A DNA stretch of 64,000 nucleotides. Origin: Warburgia ugandensis. Taxonomy: Eukaryota; Streptophyta; Magnoliopsida; Canellales; Canellaceae. The stretch is taken from assembly GCA_035236585.1 (NCBI GenBank), contig CP141126.1:65449414-65513413 (forward strand). The letters run 5' to 3'. This document shows positions 57,601 to 64,000 of this stretch, one piece after another (position 1 is the first letter of the stretch; the number at the start of each line of letters is the position of its first letter). The position numbers were made by a program, and so were the translations under genes. The notes below the pieces were generated by a model that saw nothing but the letters and a program-made list of their open reading frames with translations, made no database searches and was not told the DNA's origin.

Positions 57601-59418
57601 TACAACCAAAAAAGGATTGACGAAAAGCTAGTTACAGAATTCCATTCTAATTCAACCAACTGCTCTCTTGAGCTATAAGTTCAGACTATTTGGGCAAGTG
57701 AAATGGAAGGAATTATGCATCGTCCTTTCATCTCATATATACACCCAAAGATCATATACCAGTCTACAATAAGTCTTCTCAATGTCATCAAATTAGTCTC
57801 ATGAACAACTTTCCTCAGACTGATACATGAGCATGGTTCATGACAAAGAGAAAATGTAGAAAATGATTAGTGTTTTGTTACTATGCTAAAGATAAATAAA
57901 AACACCATTTCATACAGATAACTCCAACTACAATCACCTACTAGCATGACAAGTGACTGTCGTAGCAGTCCTCAGGACATGCAAAAAGCAGCCACCTAGT
58001 CACTGAAACTAGCTAACAGAAATATGTATAAATAGAAGCACCAAATTGACTTCCCCAAATGATCTTAAAATCCATTTTAGTTCAGAATGATGAACGGTCT
58101 TTCTCTGCAATCAGTCGCTGTCTGTATTTCACTGTCCTTTCGCATTGCATTGCTTAAACAACACAAAGACCAGCTCAGGAAAACCTACTCTATGTCTTAC
58201 TTGATGCCAGACTGAAAGGAAGCGAATACATAGAACTGTCTTTGACATGATTTATTCTTTTCACTATCTCAATTGTAAGTCGACCTACTTTCACAAGTTA
58301 GAATCCTTAATCTCAAAACAATGAGTAATACGAGATAATGTCAAGAAAGACTAAAGGTATCTTCTCTTATGCATGAGATAAGCAAAACTCTTATGATCTA
58401 CTCCAATAGAAACATTTTGAACCTTCTTCAGTCCTTCACAATTTTAAACACATACTCAAGCACATATAAAAGCTTGAACCATAGAGAAAAGGGTTGACGC
58501 AATCATATTACCTAGTAGAACCTATGAATTTTTAAGAAGAAACCGATCCAAATCATCACTGACTGCCTCTACATTCAGAATCCAATTGCACCACTTAATT
58601 GCATAAGGCGAGTACCAAAGATTAAGTAGGTTGTGTTAAAAGCAACTAATCAAGAAAAGCCAACAGAGGGAAGTACATGTACAACTAACAAGAACCAAGT
58701 AATTTCCCAAATCAAGAAGAAAGAATGAATATTACCGTGTTCTGGCCAAGTGGAGCACGAAGTGCAAGCTGATCGAAATTCAAACACTCTCCACCAGCTT
58801 TGAGAATCCTGGCTCTTGCCGTCTCAGTAAACCTCAATGCCGTCACCTTCAATGCCGGGACTTCGTACAAACGACTATCATCTGTCACTGTACCAACAAG
58901 AACAGCGATCTTATCCCCCTGCAAAAGCAACCCACGAAAATCAATATACAAGAATAAAAGAAGTAGTAACATATACCACCAGATAATTGGAAGAAGAGCG
59001 AAAATTCTGACCTTTCCTTTCATGAAGCACGCAAGCCTCGAAAGAGACATGGGAGGTTTGTTAGTTTTGCTCATGAAGAGACGTTTCAGAATGACGGCAT
59101 TGAATTTACTTCCGGTTCTTCGGACAAGAAACCTGTAAAGCTGATCGTGGAAACGGTCATTCAGATAGAGATACATACAGAGATAACGATGCAGAGAGAT
59201 TTCAGTAGAGATTACAAACCTTGACGAGAAGCTTGAGGTAAATATCACCCGATTTAGGGGAGGTACGCTTCGTCTTCTTACTTTTACCTCCAGCTACCAG
59301 ATCGATGCCCTGCGGTAAAAATGAACAGAAAACGTCACAAAATGAAATTCCAAGAATAATGAAGAACGGCTGAGATGTGTAAAGAAGGAAAGAAACTTTA
59401 ACAGGGAAAGAGCACCAT
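46119..59418 (-). CDS. RPL18: 60S ribosomal protein L18 (eL18), five exons
   Basis: The product is a core protein of the large cytosolic ribosomal subunit. The spliced minus-strand exons are 59416-59418 (ATG only), 59220-59309, 59012-59140, 58736-58918 and 46119-46274, all joined in phase 0 with GT...AG introns. The product is 186 residues, close to the usual 187 for plants. It starts [16 protein letters not shown] and contains [65 protein letters not shown] and, in the last exon, [27 protein letters not shown] and RNSRGFRV followed by TAG. The ATG-only first coding exon is a known plant RPL18 arrangement. No stop or frameshift is present, so the gene appears functional. The exceptional feature is intron 4 (12.46 kb), filled with nested transposons. 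Expression cannot be judged from sequence. Confidence 0.96.
46791..46958. repeat. Small fold-back element in RPL18 intron 4
   Basis: GAAGTGAGCTGGCTTGAAAT (from about 46795) is inverted as ATCTCAAGTGAGCTCACTCC (ending near 46950), and GAGATGGGATATG pairs with GATATGGCCCATCTC. The spacing is about 90 bp. This is MITE-like; no target duplication is certain. Confidence 0.6.
46976..46994. repeat. (CA)n microsatellite
   Basis: GCGCGCACACACACACACACA run within intron 4. Confidence 0.9.
47349..47385. repeat. (GA)n microsatellite
   Basis: About 18 GA units in intron 4. The apparent 110-codon frame across it (47279-47611) is a repeat artefact. Confidence 0.93.
47563..48018. repeat. Diverged tandem duplication, period about 246 bp
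   Basis: CATCATGTTCTAACTTTCAG at 47814 repeats ATTATCATGTTCTAATTTTC at 47567, and CACTAGG.TCAGGATTAAGA, GCCATTACATTTCA, AAGC.GTCATCAAACT and TTTACCTAT recur in the same order in both units. Unit 1 is about 47563-47787 and unit 2 about 47809-48018. Confidence 0.75.
48458..48575. repeat. Hairpin (fold-back) element, copy 2
   Basis: Reverse-oriented copy of 29709-29829. Arms AAGAAGTTGAAAATGATTTT and AAATCATCTCCAACTTCTT enclose a TACTTGCAAAT...TTTGTAAGTA stem. The shared flank with copy 1 extends to about 48385 (GGGACCGGCATCAGC, on the minus strand). Confidence 0.72.
48640..48838 (+). repeat. Tandem repeats in the LINE 5' leader (three units of 68-69 bp)
   Basis: Units start at 48640 (GCAACACACTGCATTGGATC), 48708 (GCGCCACGCTACATCAGATC) and 48777 (GCAACACAATGCATCAGAAT); each contains GTGAAAAATGGGCAAGGG or a close variant. 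Confidence 0.85.
48880..49910 (+). pseudogene. RTE endonuclease (APE type), interrupted
   Basis: [20 protein letters not shown] (about 48887) is the typical APE-type N-terminus with the catalytic-site Asn in [28 protein letters not shown] and [11 protein letters not shown] follow in order. The GGDLNGHVG-equivalent region near 49270 is reached in a shifted frame ([10 protein letters not shown]), and then about 0.4 kb of foreign sequence intervenes. The endonuclease resumes at 49727 with [35 protein letters not shown] and IDFFLL. Stops are present after NIACI and elsewhere. Confidence 0.85.
49300..49709. mobile_element. About 0.4-kb insertion ending in A14 within the endonuclease
   Basis: This stretch breaks the endonuclease homology between NGHV and RVHRGYDIG. 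It ends with 14 adenines (49696-49709), which suggests a retroposed sequence on the plus strand. I do not recognise the body and could not find clear flanking duplications, so its class is unknown. Confidence 0.45.
50571..51697 (+). pseudogene. RTE reverse transcriptase, 5' portion to the hAT junction
   Basis: Readable motifs in several frames are [57 protein letters not shown], a [19 protein letters not shown] segment, FANDIVLIN (for FADDIVLID) and [17 protein letters not shown]. The reading reaches MIVRSVVLY at 51697, where the hAT element is inserted, and resumes past 56384. Confidence 0.87.
51690..51697. repeat. hAT target-site duplication GCTCTATG, left copy
   Basis: Eight bases repeated at 56385-56392. 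Eight bp is the standard duplication for hAT elements. Confidence 0.9.
52461..52870. repeat. T-rich tandem repeats in the hAT 5' region (period 132-156 bp)
   Basis: CTTGTAAAATTCAT starts units at 52461, 52617 and 52749. Each contains TTTTTTGTTAATTTC, ATCATTCTAATG and ACA(T)CATC.TTTTCATAA. The units differ mainly in T-run length. The upstream sequence (52370-52450) and downstream sequence (to 52960) carry weaker versions. Confidence 0.8.
53110..53125. repeat. 16-bp target duplication of the SINE-like insert, left copy
   Basis: AAGGGGTTCCAACAAT, repeated exactly at 53198-53213. Confidence 0.95.
53126..53197 (+). mobile_element. 72-bp truncated SINE-like retroposon
   Basis: The body contains GGGGCAGCCCCAGTGCACTA, CTATGCAAGGTCTGGGGAAG and CAGACCACAACGGCCTA. 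From memory this resembles the tail of the plant Au-type SINE family (GGCAGCCCGGTGCAC... GGTCTGGGGAAGGG). It is flanked by perfect 16-bp duplications, as expected for LINE-driven retroposition. The 5' tRNA-like half is absent. Confidence 0.82.
53915..54302 (+). pseudogene. hAT transposase middle exons (DUF659 region)
   Basis: After an AAG acceptor, [20 protein letters not shown] and KANWIR (53915-54017) form a short exon. The next coding block, about 54075-54302, contains the altered region [14 protein letters not shown] and then [36 protein letters not shown] and a GTAATT donor. These match the DUF659/hAT-like transposase core. Stops and small rearrangements in the first half of the block remove the usual WTD-type segment. 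Confidence 0.8.
54400..54990 (+). pseudogene. hAT transposase core exon with an in-frame poly-isoleucine tract
   Basis: The frame 54427-54759 reads [40 protein letters not shown], then HVHLMRRF, a run of Ile codons encoded by (ATA)n at 54616-54650, and [20 protein letters not shown]. The repeat lies where RRF normally joins TKDLSRPA, so it is an in-frame microsatellite expansion. Downstream the frame is lost at the SK(stop)MNSK region, but [19 protein letters not shown] and a [17 protein letters not shown] segment follow in other frames to about 54990. Confidence 0.83.
54614..54650. repeat. (ATA)n microsatellite within hAT coding sequence
   Basis: About 12 trinucleotide units; the reading is all isoleucine in the transposase frame. 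Confidence 0.95.
55000..55740 (+). pseudogene. hAT transposase C-terminal exons with dimerisation domain
   Basis: [20 protein letters not shown] and the [20 protein letters not shown] motif (55023-55190) precede an intron. [20 protein letters not shown] and [13 protein letters not shown] (about 55310-55425) are the hAT dimerisation motif, with a change from SERNWS to CECNWS. A last exon (from about 55523) reads [20 protein letters not shown], then [12 protein letters not shown] and [12 protein letters not shown], with a stop at 55738-55740. Confidence 0.87.
55741..56384 (+). mobile_element. hAT 3' non-coding end
   Basis: Decayed acidic-tail sequence up to about 56110 (GAT/GAG-rich), then AT-rich sequence and the right terminus. 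The two overlapping frames at 55861-56124 are products of the acidic repeat codons. Confidence 0.6.
56385..56792 (+). pseudogene. RTE LINE C-terminal region resumed after the hAT
   Basis: After the duplication GCTCTATG (56385-56392), LINE coding sequence resumes with [11 protein letters not shown], then [17 protein letters not shown] and [10 protein letters not shown], followed by GDD-like GATGATGATGAC at 56788. It is collinear with 30339-30780 of the other LINE copy. Confidence 0.88.
56793..58735. other. Rest of RPL18 intron 4, nothing recognised
   Basis: AT-rich sequence between the LINE 3' end and exon 4. I see no coding motif, hairpin or repeated segment here; the small open frames (such as 57397-57609) are not supported. 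Confidence 0.5.
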
Positions 59419-60084
59419 GGCTGCCGCTGCTGGTGGGTTCCTCTGTCGTGGCTCTGCTTCTGGTTAGGGTTTTGTGGAGCGCGGGGGTAATATGTATCCG
59501 GATGAGGACTAGGGTTTTTGATAAAGAGTAGGTTCGTAGTGCTCGGACTAATAAAGCTTTTGTAGCTTGCCCTGACTAGGATCGTAGTCCTAGTAGTAGG
59601 GCCACCAGATAAACAACACTTAAAAAGCTGTAGACTGACGATTGGCTAAGCAGCAGGCGACTTTTGTGAATAATGTTAATAACTTAGATATTGCCAAAAT
59701 CAGTGTCTTACGCATGTGACGTAGTTGTTTGATTATTGGCTGGCACAAGCTTGTTCCAACTTTATGAGATAATCGATTTTTATGTTTGGTAATTTAAACG
59801 ATTTGTTTGCTAATCTGAAATTTCTTAGTCCTCTAGTTTATTCTTCACAACACTAATTGCTTGGGTCATCACAACACTAAGTTCTATTAGTTAAGAGATA
59901 TCTTAAACAACCAGTCTTGGTACCGGCGTGCCTAAGGAGTCATAAGCTAGTACATCTTGACGACAAGAAGGCGGATCACAAAACCAGGTTTTGCTCATCT
60001 CCGCAAATGCAGCTCCTCCTCCCAGAATGTCTGTTGCTTATTTCCCTTCTCTCTTAGTGGGATATGGAGTACCGGTCCAGTTGG
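59419..60084 (-). promoter_or_regulatory. RPL18: RPL18 5' UTR and promoter with telo-box
   Basis: Upstream of the ATG, the minus strand carries AAAACCCTAACC (59465-59476), a telo-box (AAACCCTAA) typical of plant ribosomal-protein promoters, and a second similar AAAACCCTAGT near 59509-59519. No clear TATA box is seen, which is also common in this gene class. The L1 relic starts about 0.65 kb upstream of the start codon, so it limits the compact promoter. Confidence 0.7.
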
Positions 60085-63000
60085 TTCAAGAGTATAGTAG
60101 ATTGGTTTTTCCATTGGGCCGTGATTGTTTAGGGAATATTAGGTACTGCTGTTGTTTCCATTTGACCAAGATGTGGAAATCTGTTTGATCAAATTTATTT
60201 GAATGAAGTGTAGCGTTAGTGAGCAGTTTGCTTTGTGTTGCAAGGCAGAGGAACATTTTGACATTGGGGCTGCATTTGGAGTTCCATATTCTTCTACACG
60301 TCGTTCTCATGTTTCCATCATTGGTGAGGCCACGGATCATCCTAGTGATGCTTCTAATTGTGAATTCTCTAGTTCTGTATTGGGCCCATACTAGTTCATA
60401 CTTTTGGTTTTGAAAGACGACAATTTTGGCTGTTTTATTTCCCATCCCCTCAACCCACCTGAAAAGCAATTGGTTATTCCATTGGCCCGTGCGAGGTTTG
60501 ATGAGACCAGTCCCTAGTTTGATGCTTGGCCGATCAATCTCATCTGGTAGTCGTGCCCAAGGGTTTTGTTACCTACACATGGCTCATTCCGAAGTTCGAT
60601 TTCTTGACCCGAGCCGACTATCCAATGTAGACCATGTTGAAGTTCCTCCCAAGCTTCTGGAAATTTTCTCCACATAGACGAGTCCCTTTGCGTAGGTTCA
60701 ACTTCTACAAATGCATGGTTCAGGAGATAACAACTAAGTGCAATAGATGATGTTGACTGTTGTGCCACAGGAAGTGTCATTGCTACTTTTCACACACAAT
60801 TTTACTGTTGCTTTTGGGATGGCCATGCTTTGCCTGGCCTAGCTGGGATACCCGTCGTCACAGATTTAACTAATGTCATATCTGCCATAAAAAGTAGATT
60901 GGCATTCCTTATTTGCATGTTGAGAAGGGAGACACCGAGGTATCTCTAGCCATCCAAATTTTTCTTGATCCCACTGCGATCTTAAAGAACTTTCTCCGTC
61001 TGTGGTGAATGCACGATGAGAAGGCAATAGAGTATTGCTTTTTGCTACAGTTAACGCGATTGGGCTTGTTAGTCCTAGAATGCTAAACAATTAGGCAGGA
61101 TTGCACGACAGCCGACTAAAAGATCGTCTACAAAGAGTTGGCGAGTGAGGATGCGGCATTTCTGGCTAGGTAAAACGGTGTGAGTTCTCCAAGCTTTTTT
61201 GTCAGAGTAGCCGAAACAGACTCAGTTGCCAGTACAGACTGGTAGGGTGAGAGGGGGCACCCTTGGGGGATTTGGCATTTCGGTTGGAAGCTTTTGGTTG
61301 GGGTGACGTTTATCAGTAAGGCCATTGTAGTGAATGAGACCCAACATAATAAGGGTTAAAATTCTAAGTGGAAATCTCATTTTAACTAAGACCTTGTGCA
61401 TAAAATCCCATTTGATAATGTCATAGGCTTTTCTCAACTCAAGTTTCAACTACAGCTTCTCCACCCTTCTTTATCTTGTCTAAATTTTGTTATGATTTTA
61501 TGAGCGAGGAGGGTGCTGTTTGCAATTTGCCAACTTAGAACTGAGGCCACATGTGCTAGGTTTATCAAACCAATAAGCATCGCGTTAATTCTAATTGTAG
61601 TGATCGATAGTATGCTCACTGCCGATTTTTGGGATTAGGAACTATGTGTCATGTTTAAAGCTTTAGCAAAGTATCCGTTGTCAAAGGCCTCAAATACAAG
61701 TTTGTGCAATGTAGGTTCCGCCCTTTCCAATTGCATTTGATGAAAGGAAGAGCTAAACCCATGATTACAGAGATTTATTCCCATCAATGGGAAAGAGGAA
61801 TATTTTCACTTCAGAAATTGTAACTGGTTTGAGTAGTTCTGTCTTTGAATCTTCAAAGAGACAACTGTTGCTGTTTTCCACTAGGGATTAATCTGTCTTA
61901 CTCTCATATGGCTTGTAAATTTATATGCAGTGATCTCTGAAGGCATTCTAAATGTTTTCTTGGCTAGTGATGAGACTTCCCTCAGCGTCATTAACTTCAT
62001 TTATTTGATTTTTCCCACGGATATTATTCACGGCTACATGAAAGTATCTGGTGTTGAGGTCACCCCCCTGTAAGCGAGTGGACCCCTCGCTCCTTGTTCC
62101 AGTAAGTTTCTTCGGTTCTGAGAGCATTATTTAGTTGTGCCAGAGTCTCAACTTCCTCCTCCTGGTTGACTGGGTCAGTGGTCTTGATAAATGACCAGCC
62201 TTTGTTCGAGTGTTTAAACTTTTTTGTTAATGTAACCAAAAAATATCTTATTTCATAGCTGCAGTTCCTTTCCTAGGAGATGCAGTTTTTGCTTAATAAT
62301 CCCTCGGACCCTACAAATTGTATATTCCATACATGCTCCACTATTTCACCAAACTGAGGATTACTTCCCCACATTCTTTCGATCCAAAAGATTCTGCTGA
62401 ATCTACTTCTTTGAAAGTCTATGTAAGTAATAGTGGGTTATGATCGGACGCGACCTTTATGAAGGAAAGCGATAGATGCATTTGGGAACGCGTCATCCTA
62501 CTCATTATTGATAATTACAGGGTCAAGTTTTTGTAGAACGAGTTTTTCTTTCTCTTTTCCTGATAATTAGTCCATGTGAAAACTGGCCTAATTGATCCTA
62601 TTTCCATTAGTTTATGGTTCGTAATGAAATTGCATAGATCCAGATTCTTGGGTGTTTCTTCTCCTAATTTTTCCCTGTATGCACAAGGGAGTTGAAATCT
62701 CCCACTATTACCCAGGGTTCCCCTTTTCGCGGTTGGCTACAGAGAGAAACACCTACTTATCCTTCCTTTTTTCATTAGTGAACTCGCATAAAGTAATGTG
62801 AGAAAGATAATTTGATTGTTTTTCTCTTTCAGTCTTTATTGATGTAAAGCTTGTCTGTTTTCTGCTGAGTTAGCACCCAAATGTTGTCATCACACCACGT
62901 CATTAGTCGCCCACCGGATAACCCTTGTGATGGACCTATAGTTCTCTTATTAAATCTATTTTGGTGGCAATTCAGTAGCTTATTGTACTACTCTTTAGCA

Positions 63001-63090
63001 ATTCATGTTTCTATTAGAAACAACAAATTTGGCATACGTGAGCTAAACAAGTTCGAGGCTGCTCGCCAAAACGAGTTTCTACGATCTCCT
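60085..63090 (-). pseudogene. L1-clade LINE relic
   Basis: Reading leftwards from 63090, the order is that of plant L1 ORF2. The endonuclease has the GEPWVIVGDFNSLVHTGK motif near 62685-62735, then an FTWTN motif near 62555. The reverse transcriptase has LELRKAYDIIKWDFMHKVL with the Asp of AYD (about 61390-61445) and CQIPQGCPLSPY (about 61265). A further region gives GLHWIVGSGQEIELRNEP (about 60600), and the zinc-finger-like RT tail has EFTIRSITRM and CRRIWNSKCSPNVKMFLCLA (60090-60390). Stops and shifts are numerous. Neither a poly(A) tail nor target duplications are identified. Confidence 0.85.
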
Positions 63091-64000
63091 TGATAGTTTC
63101 ACAAGTTGGCTTTCATGAGTTAACATTGTAGGTTAGGTGGGTTACCTTGTTGAGGTAGTTGCACCAATATGGCTTACCTTTGGAGTTCCATTGCATGCAT
63201 CTCCATCGCTGTTATGTCCTCTTCAGTTACAGATGGTGAGAATTGAGTTGCTAGGAGAGAAGCCCAGTATGCAAAATTGTCTGGGTGTATTATCCAAAAA
63301 AAATTACGATCTATAAAAAATCAGAGTTTATCAAAAATACAGAAACTTAAATTTTAGAAACAAAGTAAATTGACAATGAAATCTCTACAGATGGAGTGAA
63401 CTCTAAGAGAGATATATAATGACATTAGGATAGCTAAAATCTAGCAATAGAGATTTAAGTTATGAGAAAAACAAATCTTCACATTGATAATAGCGCCTCT
63501 TTCTAAATTGGTGTCCAAAAACATTGGAATGAGAGACTCACCTAATTGCCATGGCAAGGCAGCCACGTCAGCCAAGAAAAAGGTCTAGATACATTGAATT
63601 ATATGTGGAGACATTTTTAGTTAAAATGAAACATTAAGAAAATCTGGAAAGAAGATGGAATTAGTAAGCGTATTCAGTATATATGATTTACGGGGATCTG
63701 GAAAATTACAATTTAAGAAAATAGAAGGATTGAAATATCTAGGCTAGGAGTAATATAAAAAGAGCATGGAAGGGATGTGTATGTTGAGATGAGGGAACAT
63801 GCTCAAACTATGAAAAAATTTGGATTTTCCGTAGTTATATGTCAAACTTCATACTAGATAGTTCTATTAGCTTGCTGTTCCCTAATATTTTCTCTCTGTT
63901 ACTACTGAATTTGATTGCATAATGGTTGTCCTAATGATTAAATTTGATTGCATAGTATTTATCCTTACAAGCTTCATATCTATAAGGCCTTACTTTTCTT
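63091..64000. other. No recognisable gene
   Basis: AT-rich sequence beyond the L1 endonuclease. It might include the L1 5' leader or ORF1, but no motif supports that. Confidence 0.45.

Larger units (their letters stand above)
46275..58735 (-). other. RPL18: RPL18 intron 4, 12,461 bp, carrying nested transposons
   Basis: The donor reads ACACG/GTAATATTC at 58736/58735 and the acceptor TTGCAG/GTTCTT at 46275/46274. Its contents, left to right, are a fold-back repeat, CA and GA microsatellites, a 246-bp tandem duplication, a hairpin repeat, an RTE LINE, a hAT element inside the LINE, and an AT-rich remainder (56793-58735). The other three introns are 79-106 bp, so most of this intron's length was probably gained by insertion. 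Confidence 0.92.

Noticed and set aside
58712..59248. 178-codon frame as a single-exon gene
   Set aside because: It reads through RPL18 introns 2 and 3 (GT...AG boundaries present) and starts inside intron 2; the spliced L18 model explains it fully.
46119..59418. RPL18 as a processed pseudogene
   Set aside because: Introns with canonical borders, intact frame, and a telo-box promoter argue for a real gene.
1..64000. tRNA or rRNA genes
   Set aside because: I saw no cloverleaf-like A/B box pairs or rRNA segments on either strand; only tRNA-complementary primer sites of retrotransposons occur. A tRNAscan-SE run would settle it.

Overview
This is plant nuclear DNA, most likely from a seed plant with a large, transposon-rich genome. 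The evidence is AT-rich sequence, nested LTR retrotransposons with plant-type tRNA-Met and tRNA-Asp primer sites, plant RTE and L1 LINE relics, a hAT transposon, fold-back elements, and one intron-containing host gene with plant-style splice sites and a telo-box promoter. I cannot name the species. No bacterial, organellar or CRISPR features are present.

The only intact host gene I recognise is cytosolic ribosomal protein L18 (eL18, RPL18) on the minus strand, exons at 59416-59418, 59220-59309, 59012-59140, 58736-58918 and 46119-46274. The spliced product is about 186 residues with no internal stop. Introns 1-3 are 79-106 bp; intron 4 is about 12.46 kb and holds an RTE LINE, a hAT transposon inside the LINE, and a short SINE-like insertion nine codons into the hAT transposase. 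An L1 relic (about 60085-63090, minus) lies just upstream of the promoter.

Positions 1-29690 are a stack of LTR retrotransposons. A minus-strand gypsy element of Athila/TR-GAG type (tRNA-Asp-like primer site at 24649-24666, gag relic 22057-23400, possible 3' end near 870) was entered by a large, apparently non-coding, LARD-like element (1396-22056, target duplication CTTAT/CTTAC). The 5' LTR of that element was in turn entered by a Tekay/Del-type Ty3/gypsy chromovirus (2987-12783, minus, TSD CCTTC) with gag, protease, RT, RNase H, integrase and a chromodomain-like tail. A solo LTR of the LARD-like family (26469-28705, TSD CTCTT) sits in the LTR of the outer element.

Positions 29690-43560 hold a truncated RTE LINE, a Tat/Ogre-type protease fragment, and a second plus-strand Athila/TR-GAG-like element (primer site 34720-34737, gag 37833-39370, purine tract near 42520) interrupted by two LTRs of the Tekay family: one truncated (35300-37683) and one perfect solo LTR (39376-41961, TSD GTAGG). 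Between this element and RPL18 are two related fold-back elements (44209-44519 and 44561-44841).

Insertion order can be read from target duplications at five junctions. Every transposon reading frame examined carries stops, frameshifts or truncation.
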